A stretch of 64,000 bases of DNA from an uncultured cyanobacterium (GCA_903917565.1 CAIXBB010000007.1:62001-126000); one strand, 5' to 3'; counted from the stretch's first letter, positions 24,935 through 33,947 are shown. Made by a program: numbers and translations. Notes: generated by a model from the letters alone, not told the origin.

Positions 24935-26589
24935 GGGACCCCCTCCACACCCCCCAGCCCTGGGCGGTGGCCCTCGGCCCCAGCCTGGCCGAGGCCCTGC
25001 CGCGTCTCTACGGCACTCCCTGCGATCCCTTGATCGTCGAACTGATCAACGCCCTCACCGCGGCCCTGGGGCGGGGGGAACTGGAGCTGGATCTGAACGG
25101 GCCACCAACGGTGGAGGTGGGTGACGCCGGCTGGCCGGAGGAGCACCGCCAGGCCCTGCTCCGGAGCCCGCTCTGCAGGGATCCGGACGGGCCCCTGGCC
25201 CTGGAGGAGGGACGGCTGCAGTGGCGCCGCTGGCAGCGGCAGCGGCTGGAGGTGATCGATGCGCTGATCGGCCGTGCCGGCGCCCTGGAGAGGCCTGCCC
25301 TGATCGAGATTCAGGGGGCCAGGGACGTCCCAGGTCCATCGGGCCTCAATACCCTTCAGCGGCAGGCGGTGGCCGCGGTGCTGAGCCACGGGCTGGTGCT
25401 GCTGGAGGGGGGGCCCGGCACCGGCAAAACCAGCACGGTGGCGGGCATGATCGCGGCGCACCGGGGCCAGGTGCCCGGCGGACGACTGCATCTGGCGGCA
25501 CCCACCGGCAAGGCGGCGGGCCGGTTGCGGGCCGCCACCGGAGGCACCCTCCCCTGCACGACCCTGCACCGGCTTCTGGAGAGCCGCGGCGACCGTTTCG
25601 GCCGCCATCGCGGACGCCCCCTCGACCTCGACCTGCTGGTGGTGGATGAGGTGTCGATGGTGGACCTGGGCCTGATGGCCGCTCTGCTGGAGGCCCTGCC
25701 CGCCACCTGTCGGCTGGTGCTGGTGGGCGACCCCGCCCAGCTGCCCCCGATCGCCCCAGGGGCCGTGCTCCAGGAACTGCAACGGCCCGACCGCCGGCGT
25801 CAGCTCGGGGCCGCCGCCATCACCCTGACCACCAGCTACCGCAACGCCGGAGCCATTGCCGCAGTGGCCAGCGCCCTGCGCCAGGGGCTCGCCACCGCCC
25901 CCGGAGCCACAGCCCCCGGAGCCATCGATGTCGACCCGATCACCACAATCCGGCCGCTGCTGCAGGCCCTGGAGCCCACCGACAATCTGCGCTGGCGCCC
26001 CTGCTCCCCACGGACCCTGCCGGCGGAGCTTCTGGAGCGGCTGCGGCGCCACCAGGCCGCTCTTGCACGGCTGGCGGAGCGGTGCCGGCCAGGATCAACC
26101 CAGGGCTGCAGTGAGTTGCTCGCCGAGCGGGACCGGCTGCTGGTACTGGCCCCCCAGCGCCTGGGCCGCTGGGGGCTGGAGGCCATCCATCGGAGCCTGC
26201 TGGGGGGACGACTGGATGGCGATCTGCAGGATCTGCCGGCGGGAACCCCCGTGCTCTGCCGCCGCAACCTGTCGGAACTGGACCTGGCCAACGGGGATGT
26301 GGGGCTGCTCGTGGGCGGGCCAGGGGCATCGGCGCGGCTGCTGTTCGGCGACGGGAACGGGAAGGTGATCTGGATCCATCCCGGCCAGCTGGCGGGAGCG
26401 GCCGAACCCGCCCTGGCTCTGACGGTGCACAAGGCCCAGGGCAGCGAAGCCGAGGAGGTGATCGTGCTGCTGCCCAGCGGCGGGTCCCGGGATGGGCGTC
26501 TGCTCTACACCGCCCTGACCCGGGCCAGACAGGGGGCCCTGCTGCTCACCGATGGGGAGAATGAACCCACCGACCGGGACCCGGCGTAG
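24931..26589 (+). CDS. recD: Exodeoxyribonuclease V alpha subunit (5'-3' helicase)
   Basis: A 552-residue SF1B helicase. Walker A reads GGPGTGKTS at about 159-166, motif II is LVVDEVSMVDLGLMAALLEAL, then VLVGDPAQLPPIAPGAVL, and the C-terminal motif VI region is ALTVHKAQGSEAEEVIVLLP with LLYTALTRARQGALLL. The GTG start at 24931 overlaps the recB stop (GTGA). Slightly shorter than E. coli RecD (608) but with all motifs. With recC and recB it makes a complete RecBCD complex. Confidence 0.95.
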   Translation: MRDPLHTPQPWAVALGPSLAEALPRLYGTPCDPLIVELINALTAALGRGELELDLNGPPTVEVGDAGWPEEHRQALLRSPLCRDPDGPLALEEGRLQWRRWQRQRLEVIDALIGRAGALERPALIEIQGARDVPGPSGLNTLQRQAVAAVLSHGLVLLEGGPGTGKTSTVAGMIAAHRGQVPGGRLHLAAPTGKAAGRLRAATGGTLPCTTLHRLLESRGDRFGRHRGRPLDLDLLVVDEVSMVDLGLMAALLEALPATCRLVLVGDPAQLPPIAPGAVLQELQRPDRRRQLGAAAITLTTSYRNAGAIAAVASALRQGLATAPGATAPGAIDVDPITTIRPLLQALEPTDNLRWRPCSPRTLPAELLERLRRHQAALARLAERCRPGSTQGCSELLAERDRLLVLAPQRLGRWGLEAIHRSLLGGRLDGDLQDLPAGTPVLCRRNLSELDLANGDVGLLVGGPGASARLLFGDGNGKVIWIHPGQLAGAAEPALALTVHKAQGSEAEEVIVLLPSGGSRDGRLLYTALTRARQGALLLTDGENEPTDRDPA

Positions 26590-26769
26590 GCGGGTTCTTC
26601 ATTCATTGCCACACAGCATCAGATGTCTACGAAAAGTGAACCGTTTGAGGCGGACATCGGCCACGGACCCATACTTTGTCCATCGGCGCGGTACCCCGGG
26701 TCGAACTCTCCGGACCCCCTGCTCCAATAGTCTCCACCGCTGGGATTTCTCCCCTTCAGGGAGCCCCTC

Positions 26770-26796
26770 CATTCCTCCAGATCAGCTGGAGGAATG
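26770..26796. promoter_or_regulatory. Hairpin: 11-base perfect stem, 5-base loop
   Basis: CATTCCTCCAG and CTGGAGGAATG flank an ATCAG loop with no mismatches. The right arm carries GGAGG, an anti-Shine-Dalgarno complement, so in the plus-strand RNA a ribosome-binding-like sequence would be sequestered. It may be part of the leader of the cupin gene that starts at 26931 or of the recD 3' end. Confidence 0.45.
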
Positions 26797-26816
26797 CCCT
26801 CCTGCATCGTCATGAA

Positions 26817-26845
26817 GGATCGGCCCGGCGGGGCCGGGCCGATCC
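26817..26845. terminator. GC-rich hairpin, possible terminator
   Basis: A perfect 13-base stem (GGATCGGCCCGGC / GCCGGGCCGATCC) with a GGG loop. It is followed by TCAGGTGCC rather than a T-run, so a canonical intrinsic terminator is not supported. It could still stop or pause recD transcription or structure the cupin leader. Confidence 0.4.
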
Positions 26846-26930
26846 TCAGGTGCCCCGAGGTCGACAGGGACAACCCCCATGGATCCCCTGGCCCCAGGTG
26901 GTTCCGGTCAGTCTTTTCTCCAACCCACCC

Positions 26931-27317
26931 ATGGGGCGGCCGTTGACAGCGTCCAGCACTGCGCGCGTCCACCGTCCCTGGGGATGGTTCGAAACCCTGG
27001 CGACGGGCCCCGGCTATCTCGTCAAGCGGATCCTGATCACGGCGGACCAGCGCATCAGCCTCCAGCGCCATCAGCACCGCAGCGAGCACTGGGTGGTGGT
27101 GGCCGGGACGGGAGTGATGGAATGCGATGGCGATGGCATCGCCGCCTTACCCGGCGCCACCCTGTTCGTCCCCCGCGGTGGTGTCCATCGGGCGGCGGCG
27201 GCGGCCTCGGGCCTGGAAATCATTGAGGTGCAGCTGGGGACGGAACTGCGGGAGGACGACATCGAGCGATTCGACGATGATTACGGCCGGGTGGTAAAGT
27301 CTCATTTCAACCTTTGA
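26931..27317 (+). CDS. Mannose-6-phosphate isomerase type II-like cupin
   Basis: A 128-residue single-domain cupin equivalent to the C-terminal domain of bifunctional ManC/type II phosphomannose isomerases: VHRPWGWFETLATGPGYLVKRILI, then SLQRHQHRSEHWVVVAGTGVMECDG, TLFVPRGGVHRAAA and LEIIEVQLGTELREDDIERFDDDYGR. The HQHRSEHW metal ligands are present. Stand-alone forms interconvert mannose-6-P and fructose-6-P for GDP-mannose and polysaccharide synthesis. The start at ATG 26931 is chosen because upstream in-frame sequence does not resemble the family. Confidence 0.88.
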   Translation: MGRPLTASSTARVHRPWGWFETLATGPGYLVKRILITADQRISLQRHQHRSEHWVVVAGTGVMECDGDGIAALPGATLFVPRGGVHRAAAAASGLEIIEVQLGTELREDDIERFDDDYGRVVKSHFNL

Positions 27318-27406
27318 GCAAGGGCAAGGCAGCCCGGGTGCAGGGCACCCAATCCCACGGTCCACTGCCGGCCTGCGTTGAAGGATTCACCAGGCTCCAG
27401 CATCCC

Positions 27407-29299
27407 GTGACCCAGAGTATTGACGGCAGCACCCTCACAGGTGCCGCCGATTCCCAGGCGGCCATCGAGCAGCCTTGCCAGGAGGACGTCCTCTCGTCTG
27501 CCATGGCTCCCCAGGACGGCGGCATCAGCGTCGCCATCCCCGAAGCCGATGTTTCCACAGACGTGGAAGCAGAACAGGCCATTGCCGTATCCGAAGCGGA
27601 AACCGCTCTCCCCGTCAGCGCCTTCGCCGCCTTCGGCCTGCGCCGTGAGCTGCTTGAGGGCCTGGCCGCCATCGGCTTTGAGGAACCCTCCCCGATCCAG
27701 AAAGCCGCCATTCCCGAGCTGATGCTCGGCCGCGACCTGGTGGGCCAGGCCCAGACCGGCACCGGCAAGACGGCGGCCTTCGGCCTGCCCCTGCTGGAGC
27801 GCCTCGATGCCGGCCAGCGCACCCCCCAGGTGCTGGTGCTCACCCCCACCCGCGAACTGGCCATGCAGGTGGCGGAGGCCTTCAACAGCTATGCGGCCTG
27901 CATGAAGGGTGTGAAGGTGCTGCCGATCTATGGCGGCGCCGACTTCCGCGACCAGATTCAGCACCTGCGCAGGGGCGTGCAGATCGTGGTGGGCACCCCT
28001 GGCCGGGTGATGGATCACATGCGCCAGGGCACCCTCGACCTCTCCGGACTGCGCAGCCTGGTGCTGGACGAGGCCGATGAGATGCTCCGCATGGGCTTCA
28101 TCGATGACGTCAAGTGGGTGCTCGAGCAGCTCCCTGCCGAGCGTCAGGTGGTGCTCTTCTCCGCCACCATGCCCACGGAGATTCGCCGCATCTCCCAGAA
28201 CTACCTCAAGGACCCGGCCGAGGTCACCATCCGTCAGAAGGCCGCCGACGGCCGCCGCATCCGCCAGCGGCACCTGGTTGTGAACGGACCCCAGAAGCTT
28301 GAGGCCCTCGAACGGGTGCTGGAGGCCGAGGGCAGCGAAGGGGTCATCATCTTTGCCCGCACCAAGGCCATCACCCTCACGGTGGCCGAGTCGCTGGAGC
28401 AGCACGGCTACGACGTGGCGGTGCTCAACGGCGACGTTCCCCAGACCCAGCGGGAGCGCACGATCGAGCGTCTGCGGGATGGCCGCGTCAACGTGCTGGT
28501 GGCCACCGACGTGGCCGCTCGGGGCCTCGACGTCGACCGCATCGGCCTGGTCATCAACTACGACATCCCCTTCGACGGGGAGGCCTACGTGCACCGCATC
28601 GGCCGCACCGGACGGGCAGGCCGCAGTGGCGAGGCGATCCTTTTCCTGACCCCGCGGGAACGGCGCTTCCTGGGGGGGCTGGAGCGCGCCGTGAACCAGC
28701 CGATCGATGCGATGGAGGTGCCCGGCAACGCCAGCATCAACCAGCACCGCCTCGACCGCCTGCGCCAGAAACTCACCACCACCCTGCAGCAGCCGGTCTG
28801 CAACCCGGAGGAGCGGGCCCTGTTGGGCGAGATCCTGCAACGGGTGGCCCAGGAGCAGTCCTGCAGCCCCGATCAGCTGGCCCTCGCTGCCCTCGAGCTG
28901 GGGCTGGCCGGCAAGCCCCTGCTGCTCCAGGGTGAGGAGCGCTGGGGCCAGTCCCGTCCCGGCGCCCCCACCAGGGAGCGCGACCGTGACAGAGACCGGG
29001 GCGGGGAACGCCGTCCCTTCAATGACCGCAACCAGGAGCGCAGCGAGGACGGCCCCGAAGACAACATGGAGCGGTTCCGCATCGAGGTGGGCTGGCGGGA
29101 TCGGGTCAAGCCCGGGAACATTGTGGGCGCCATCGCGAATGAATCCGGCCTCGCTGGACGATCGATCGGAAAGATCCGCATCTTCGATGCCCACAGCACC
29201 GTCGACCTGCCCAAGGGCATGCCTGACGACGTCTTCGCCGACCTTCGTCGCCTGCGGGTGATGAACAAGGAACTTCAGATCTCCCGACTGGGCTCCTGA
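27407..29299 (+). CDS. deaD: DEAD-box RNA helicase with DbpA-type C-terminal domain
   Basis: About 630 residues. After a low-complexity acidic N-terminus (about 1-60) come the helicase motifs: Q-motif (FGLRRELLEGLAAIGFEEPSPIQ), AQTGTGKT (about 113-120), PTRELA, DEAD in VLDEADEML (about 218), SATMP, and HRIGRTGRAG. A DEAD/DeaD C-terminal RNA-binding module follows (ERFRIEVGWRDRVKPGNIVGAIANESGLAGRSIGKIRIF), preceded by an RD/RE-rich linker. DeaD/CrhR-type enzymes unwind rRNA and mRNA structures and are cold- or redox-induced in cyanobacteria. Starts at 27314 (TTG), 27407 (GTG) and 27503 (ATG) are possible; I chose GTG 27407 without firm evidence. Confidence 0.9.
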   Translation: MTQSIDGSTLTGAADSQAAIEQPCQEDVLSSAMAPQDGGISVAIPEADVSTDVEAEQAIAVSEAETALPVSAFAAFGLRRELLEGLAAIGFEEPSPIQKAAIPELMLGRDLVGQAQTGTGKTAAFGLPLLERLDAGQRTPQVLVLTPTRELAMQVAEAFNSYAACMKGVKVLPIYGGADFRDQIQHLRRGVQIVVGTPGRVMDHMRQGTLDLSGLRSLVLDEADEMLRMGFIDDVKWVLEQLPAERQVVLFSATMPTEIRRISQNYLKDPAEVTIRQKAADGRRIRQRHLVVNGPQKLEALERVLEAEGSEGVIIFARTKAITLTVAESLEQHGYDVAVLNGDVPQTQRERTIERLRDGRVNVLVATDVAARGLDVDRIGLVINYDIPFDGEAYVHRIGRTGRAGRSGEAILFLTPRERRFLGGLERAVNQPIDAMEVPGNASINQHRLDRLRQKLTTTLQQPVCNPEERALLGEILQRVAQEQSCSPDQLALAALELGLAGKPLLLQGEERWGQSRPGAPTRERDRDRDRGGERRPFNDRNQERSEDGPEDNMERFRIEVGWRDRVKPGNIVGAIANESGLAGRSIGKIRIFDAHSTVDLPKGMPDDVFADLRRLRVMNKELQISRLGS

Positions 29300-29333
29300 T
29301 TCCCCTTCCCGGCGTTCACCACGCCGCCCTCCC

Positions 29334-29663
29334 ATGCCTTCCCAGCATCGGCCCCATCGGCGATCGTCCCGCCCCAGCTTTCTGCCGGGTGCCCTCGGCC
29401 TGAGCTTCAGCCTGGTGGCCCTGACGGCTTTCGGGCCGGTGGGGGGCCAGGCGGAAGCGGCGTCAGGCCCCATCCTCGAGGTGGTGCGCTCCATCTGCCT
29501 TTCCGCCTTCGAGACGGAACTAGCCCAGTCCGGCAAGAAGGCTCCCGACGGGATGGCCAACTACGCCTGCAGCTGTGTGGCCGATCGCATCACGGGCGGC
29601 AGCAGCATTGCTTCGGCCCGCAGCAGCTGCAAGGACGCCGCCTCAAAGCGCTACCCAATCTGA
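29334..29663 (+). CDS. Small exported four-cysteine protein
   Basis: A 109-residue protein with an N-terminal basic/hydrophobic signal (about 15-42, ending GGQAEAA). A mature part of about 65 residues has four cysteines (ICLSAFETEL, YACSCVADRI, SSCKDAA), probably forming two disulfides in the periplasm or lumen. It resembles conserved small secreted picocyanobacterial proteins of unknown function. It lies 34 bases after the helicase gene and may be read from the same transcript. Confidence 0.65.
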   Translation: MPSQHRPHRRSSRPSFLPGALGLSFSLVALTAFGPVGGQAEAASGPILEVVRSICLSAFETELAQSGKKAPDGMANYACSCVADRITGGSSIASARSSCKDAASKRYPI

Positions 29664-29702
29664 ACGGGGTGCGCGGTCAGTCGTCGGCCGAAGGGAAGGT
29701 CC

Positions 29703-29906
29703 TCAGGCACACATCCTGGTGACCTCCTCAGAGGCCATCACCTGGAGCTCGCCTAGTGTGAGCTGCTCCACGGCGGCGATCAGAGTCATTTGGACCTCAT
29801 GACTTTCGTTGGCCACAAGGACCTGCAGAATGTCAAACAGATCCTGAGAATGGAGCTCTCCATTCTCACGCCAGTTGAGGCTCCAGGGGACAGGGGCGGT
29901 TGTCAT
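29703..29906 (-). CDS. Small conserved hypothetical protein
   Basis: A 67-residue soluble protein (WRENGELHSQDLFDILQVLVANESHEVQMTLIAAVEQLTLGELQVM) with helical character and no known motif. The balanced composition, lower local GC and ATG start favour a real gene. It is divergent from the RRM protein, with its start at the left edge of that gene's leader. Confidence 0.5.
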   Translation of the reverse strand: MTTAPVPWSLNWRENGELHSQDLFDILQVLVANESHEVQMTLIAAVEQLTLGELQVMASEEVTRMCA

Positions 29907-30187
29907 GGGATCAACCTAGTCAGGGTTTGCTGACAATGGGACATCCCTCCGGGGGGCGGGAAAACTTTCGGAATTGCTTCGCTTCCGCTTCAAACTTCTC
30001 CATGGAGCCTCTTGCTGCGGTTGTAGGCTTCAAGGAATTCCATGCCGCTCTGGCTCCCTTCGGCACGCAACGACGGCTCAGGCCCAACAGAACCGGACCC
30101 TCCGGATCCGTTCTGATCTCCATGCCGACCGCCTGCTTTCCCTGGGATTCCCGACACCGGTGGAATCCGTTCCAGCTTTTTCATTGA
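29907..30187 (+). promoter_or_regulatory. Long leader/promoter region of the RRM protein gene
   Basis: About 280 bases, less GC-rich than the surrounding genes and without a credible coding frame, sit before the RRM gene. Cyanobacterial Rbp genes are commonly cold-induced through long 5' untranslated leaders. I see no defined element, so this is position-based only. Confidence 0.35.
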
Positions 30188-30574
30188 ATGACCATCTACG
30201 TCGGCAACCTCTCGTTTCAGGCCGAACGCGAGGACCTTCTCGATCTCTTCGGCCAGTATGGAGAGGTCCGTCAGTGCAGCCTTCCCCTCGACCGGGAAAC
30301 GGGCCGCAAACGCGGCTTCGCCTTCATCGAACTGGCCGACGATGCTTCCGAGCAGAAGGCCATCGATGACCTTCAGGACGTCGAATGGATGGGGCGGATG
30401 ATCCGGGTCAACAAGGCCACACCCCGTGAAGGCAGTGGCGGTGGGGGTGGCCGCTCCGCTGGTGGCGGCTACGGCGGTGGTGGCGGTCGCCCCGGCGCTG
30501 GTGGTGGCGGCGGCGGCGGCCGCTCAGGTGGCGGCGGCTATGGCGGTGGCGGTGGCGGCGGCAATCGCTGGTGA
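30188..30574 (+). CDS. RRM-type RNA-binding protein with Gly-rich tail
   Basis: A 128-residue protein with one RNA-recognition motif (1-80): IYVGNLSF is RNP2 and KRGFAFIEL is RNP1. A C-terminal tail of glycine-rich repeats with Arg, Ser and Tyr (GGGYGGGGG) follows and ends in W. This is the cyanobacterial Rbp family, which binds RNA and is induced by cold or involved in mRNA localisation to thylakoids. The stop overlaps the GTG of the ABC exporter gene (GTGA), so the transporter is read through coupling with it. Confidence 0.93.
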   Translation: MTIYVGNLSFQAEREDLLDLFGQYGEVRQCSLPLDRETGRKRGFAFIELADDASEQKAIDDLQDVEWMGRMIRVNKATPREGSGGGGGRSAGGGYGGGGGRPGAGGGGGGGRSGGGGYGGGGGGGNRW

Positions 30575-32400
30575 CGCCAGCGGCCACGATGGCCGTTGAT
30601 GGCGTCAGGGCGTCGACCACCCCCGCACCAGGATTCCAGCGTCTGCTGGCCAGCCTGCGGCCCCACCGCAGGCTGGTTTTGCTGGCATCGGCCTGTTCGG
30701 TCCTCAACAAACTCTTCGACCTGGCTCCACCCGTGCTCATCGGCCTGGCGGTCGATGTGGTGGTCCAGGAGCGCACTTCCTGGCTGGCCGGGCTGGGCTT
30801 CAGCTCCGTTCCAGGCCAGCTGGGGGTGCTGGCGGTGCTCTCGTTCCTGATCTGGAGCGCCGAATCCCTGTTCGAGTACCTCTACGCCCTGCTGTGGCGT
30901 CGCCTGGCCCAGACCGTGCAGCACGAGCTGCGCATCGAGGCCTACGACCATCTGCAGCACCTGGAGATGGGCTTCTTCGAGGCTGGCAGCAGCGGGCGGC
31001 TGCTCACGGTCCTCAACGACGACATCAACCAGCTGGAGCGCTTCCTCGACCAGGGGGCCAACGAGATCCTGCAACTGGTCACCACCGTGCTGGCGGTGGG
31101 CGGCACGATGCTCGTGCTGTCCCCCACTGTGGCCGGTGTCTCCTTCCTGCCGATTCCGGTGATCCTGTGGGGGTCGCTGCGTTTTCAGCGGCGCCTGGCC
31201 CCCCGCTATCGGGAGGTGCGCGAGCGGGCCGGTGACCTGGCCAGCCTCCTCAGCAACAACCTCGGCGGCATGCTCACCATCAAGAGCTACGCCGCCGAGG
31301 ACTGGGAGAAGCAACGGCTGGTCGCCCTGAGCCAGGCCTACCGCGCCAGCAACGGCCAGGCCATCCGCCTGTCCGCGGCCTTCATCCCCCTGATCCGTTT
31401 CGCGATCCTGTTCGCCTTCCTGGCGATCCTGGTGATCGGCGGCCTTCAGGCCTGGCAAGGCACCATCGCCATCGGCACCTACTCCTTTCTCGTTTTCATC
31501 ACCCAGCGGCTGCTCTGGCCCCTCACCACCCTGGGCCGCACCCTCGACGACTACCAGCGCGCCATGGCCTCCACCCACCGGGTGATGGACCTGCTGGACA
31601 CCCCCATCGCCATCCCCAGCGGCGACCGTCCGCTGCCCATCGCCGTCGTCCGTGGTCAGCTCAGTTTCGAGGGGGTCGACTTCGCCTACACCGGCCGTGA
31701 CAGGCTTCTTGAGGGCTTCGATCTGGAGGTGCCCGCCGGCGCCACCCTGGGGATCGTGGGGGCCACCGGCTCCGGCAAGAGCACGATCGTCAAGCTGCTG
31801 CTGCGGCTCTACGCGATCCAGGCGGGCCGGATCCTGCTGGATGGCGTGGCGATCGAGGAGCTGACGTTGCAGGACCTGCGCCGGGCCATCGGCCTGGTGA
31901 GCCAGGAGGTGTTCCTCTTCCACGGCACCGTGGCCGAGAACATCGCCTACGGCAGCTTCGTCGCCTGCCGTGGGGCCATCGAGAGGGCCGCCGGACTCGC
32001 CGAGGCGGCCGGATTCATCAACGACCTGCCCCAGGGTTACGACACCGTGGTGGGTGAGCGGGGTCTGCGCCTCTCCGGCGGCCAGCGGCAGCGCATCGCC
32101 CTTGCCCGAGCCATCCTCAAGGATCCCCCGGTCCTGGTGCTGGATGAGGCCACCGCCGCCGTCGACAACGAAACGGAAGCCGCGATCCAACGCTCCCTCG
32201 ACCGCATCACCGCGGCACGCACGACCCTGGTGATCGCTCACCGGCTGAGCACGGTGCGCCACGCCGACCGGATCGTGGTGATGGAACGGGGGAGAATCGT
32301 CGAGAGCGGCGGGCACGATGACCTGCTGGCCAGGAATGGGGCCTATGCCGCGCTCTGGCGGGTGCAGACCGGGCTGAGGCCGGAGGAAGCCGTGCACTGA
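30571..32400 (+). CDS. ABC exporter, fused membrane and ATPase domains
   Basis: A 609-residue half-transporter of the MsbA/type IV exporter class. Residues about 25-330 hold six membrane helices. The ATPase domain follows with Walker A GATGSGKST (about 397), LVSQEVFLFHGT (Q-loop), signature LSGGQRQRIALARAIL (about 500) and Walker B VLVLDEATAAVD. It works as a homodimer to export a lipid, peptide or drug; the substrate cannot be inferred. GTG 30571 overlaps the RRM stop codon; ATG 30589 is the alternative start. Confidence 0.9.
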   Translation: MTPAATMAVDGVRASTTPAPGFQRLLASLRPHRRLVLLASACSVLNKLFDLAPPVLIGLAVDVVVQERTSWLAGLGFSSVPGQLGVLAVLSFLIWSAESLFEYLYALLWRRLAQTVQHELRIEAYDHLQHLEMGFFEAGSSGRLLTVLNDDINQLERFLDQGANEILQLVTTVLAVGGTMLVLSPTVAGVSFLPIPVILWGSLRFQRRLAPRYREVRERAGDLASLLSNNLGGMLTIKSYAAEDWEKQRLVALSQAYRASNGQAIRLSAAFIPLIRFAILFAFLAILVIGGLQAWQGTIAIGTYSFLVFITQRLLWPLTTLGRTLDDYQRAMASTHRVMDLLDTPIAIPSGDRPLPIAVVRGQLSFEGVDFAYTGRDRLLEGFDLEVPAGATLGIVGATGSGKSTIVKLLLRLYAIQAGRILLDGVAIEELTLQDLRRAIGLVSQEVFLFHGTVAENIAYGSFVACRGAIERAAGLAEAAGFINDLPQGYDTVVGERGLRLSGGQRQRIALARAILKDPPVLVLDEATAAVDNETEAAIQRSLDRITAARTTLVIAHRLSTVRHADRIVVMERGRIVESGGHDDLLARNGAYAALWRVQTGLRPEEAVH

Positions 32401-32425
32401 ACCCATGGGGCTTAGTTTGGATTGA

Positions 32426-33358
32426 ATGAAGATGTCCCAGCCCAGGTCGGCACGTCGACGCGCCCCGGTTCTGATCGCCGTGGCCTGCGGGCTGGGAGCG
32501 GGCCTGTTGCTGGCCGGACCCCTGGCCCAGCTGATCTCAGCGAGGTCGAGCGCCGGGGGCGGCGCCTCGCTCACCAATCCCTTCGCCGCCTGGAGCGGCG
32601 GCATGGGCCGTCAGGATGTCCTGATCCTGGGCACCGACGTGGGCGGCGGCAACACCGATGTGATCGCCACCCTGCGCATTGATGGGAACCGCACCAGCAT
32701 CACCCAGATCCCCCGCGACACCTACATCGAGGCCGAGAGTTTCGGTCCGGTCAAGATCAACGCCCTCTACAGCCTGGGCGGCATCGAAGCGGTGAAGCGG
32801 GAGATCTCCCAGCGTCTCGGCCGTCCCATCCAGCACCACCTGGTCGTCAATCTCTCCTCCATCCGCCAGATGGCCGACGTCCTCGGGGGGATTGAGGTGG
32901 ATGTGCCCAAACGGATGTTCTATGTCGACCGGAGCCAGGGGCTGTCGATTGATCTGCAGCCCGGGCTGCAGACCCTGCGGGGCAATGATCTGGAGGGCTT
33001 CCTGCGCTTTCGCCATGACGAAACCGGCGACCTGGGTCGCATGGATCGTCAGCAACTGGCCCTGAAGTCCCTGTTCCGTAAACTCACACGGCCCGAATAC
33101 CTGGTTCGGCTGCCGGCGTTGATGATGGCCGCCCGCAAGGACATCAGGACCGACCTCGGACCGATGGAGCTTGGCGGCCTGATCACGGCCATGGGCAGCA
33201 CCCAGCTCGACACCCACAGGCTGGATGGCCGGCCTTTCTACAAGGGCGGCATCAGCTACTGGGACGCCGTCTGGCCGACCCCGGAGGGGGAGCCAATCGA
33301 AGCCGAAAGCGACGGCCAGGCCAACGCTACGAACGGTCGCCACCGCTTCCTTTTCTGA
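32426..33358 (+). CDS. LytR-CpsA-Psr (LCP) family glycopolymer transferase
   Basis: A 310-residue membrane-anchored enzyme. An N-terminal basic region is followed by one membrane helix (about 13-40). The LCP domain then shows DVLILGTDVGGGNTDVIATLRID, ITQIPRDTYIE, KINALYSLGG and FLRFRHDETGDLGRMDRQQ, with the Arg and Asp residues that bind the pyrophosphate lipid. LCP enzymes attach polysaccharides from lipid carriers to the cell wall in the periplasm. It is 26 bases after the exporter and converges on mgtC with a 32-base overlap of the 3' ends. Confidence 0.9.
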   Translation: MKMSQPRSARRRAPVLIAVACGLGAGLLLAGPLAQLISARSSAGGGASLTNPFAAWSGGMGRQDVLILGTDVGGGNTDVIATLRIDGNRTSITQIPRDTYIEAESFGPVKINALYSLGGIEAVKREISQRLGRPIQHHLVVNLSSIRQMADVLGGIEVDVPKRMFYVDRSQGLSIDLQPGLQTLRGNDLEGFLRFRHDETGDLGRMDRQQLALKSLFRKLTRPEYLVRLPALMMAARKDIRTDLGPMELGGLITAMGSTQLDTHRLDGRPFYKGGISYWDAVWPTPEGEPIEAESDGQANATNGRHRFLF

Positions 33359-33830
33359 GCTCCTCGGGCGGTGGAGGAGTCTCCTCGCCACTGATGGGGG
33401 AGCGGCCATCGTCACGGACGGAGAGGGTGATCAGGGCAAGGCCGAGGGCCATCAACACCGGCACCGGACTGGAAACGGCCACCGTGACACCGAGAGCAGC
33501 CGTGAACCAGATCGAAGCGGCACTGCTCAGACCCCGCACCTCCGGGATGCCGTGCTTCGAACGGACTGGAGGCACGAGGATCTCGCCGGCTCCCAGGAAG
33601 CCGACGCCCGTCGCCACCCCCTGGATCACCCGGCTGCGGGCCTGGGGATCGGGACCGGCCGCCAGAATCATCAGACAGGCACTCATACCCACCAGCACAT
33701 GCACCCGCAGCCGGTTGGGATGGGCCCGGCTGCCGTGGTGCGCCCGGTTGATCCCCACGGCCAGTCCACAGAGCACCGCCATGCCAAGCCGCAGCAGCGC
33801 TTCCAGATCCGGGCTCAACGAGAGGACCAT
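33327..33830 (-). CDS. MgtC/SapB family membrane protein
   Basis: A 167-residue protein with about four membrane helices and the MgtC pattern: LEALLRLGMAVLCGLAVGINRA (usually GLERE or similar), LRVHVLVGMSACLMIL, VIQGVATGVGFLGAGEILV, VRGLSSAASIWFTAALG. MgtC proteins support growth at low magnesium and in pathogens inhibit ATP synthase. In cyanobacteria an MgtC is linked to salt or Mg adaptation. The soluble C-terminal extension of long MgtC forms is missing; instead it has a short charged tail. Confidence 0.85.
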   Translation of the reverse strand: MVLSLSPDLEALLRLGMAVLCGLAVGINRAHHGSRAHPNRLRVHVLVGMSACLMILAAGPDPQARSRVIQGVATGVGFLGAGEILVPPVRSKHGIPEVRGLSSAASIWFTAALGVTVAVSSPVPVLMALGLALITLSVRDDGRSPISGEETPPPPEELRKGSGGDRS

Positions 33831-33947
33831 GGCTGCCCGCTGCTCGGCAAGAGGTCACCAACCATCGCGCATCGGCGACCAGCCCTGGCGCATCAGCAAA
33901 CAGCCCGGGACCATGAACGTCCATAGGCTCCTGCCTCCCCAGCGCCG

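Larger units (their letters stand above)
26590..26930. other. Intergenic region with two strong hairpins
   Basis: About 340 bases between recD and the cupin gene with no credible coding frame. The first 180 bases are comparatively AT-rich; the second half contains the two perfect inverted repeats annotated separately. Confidence 0.5.

Noticed and set aside
27302-29560. 752-codon open frame antisense to the DEAD-box gene
   Set aside because: The forward frame carries all helicase motifs; the antisense product is a His/Gly/Val-rich shadow.
30436-30570. GGT/GGC repeats as a possible repeat array or CRISPR-like element
   Set aside because: They are the codons of the Gly-rich tail of the RRM protein, with no spacers.
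30538-32604. 688-codon open frame antisense to the ABC exporter
   Set aside because: Shadow of a gene with complete ABC motifs.
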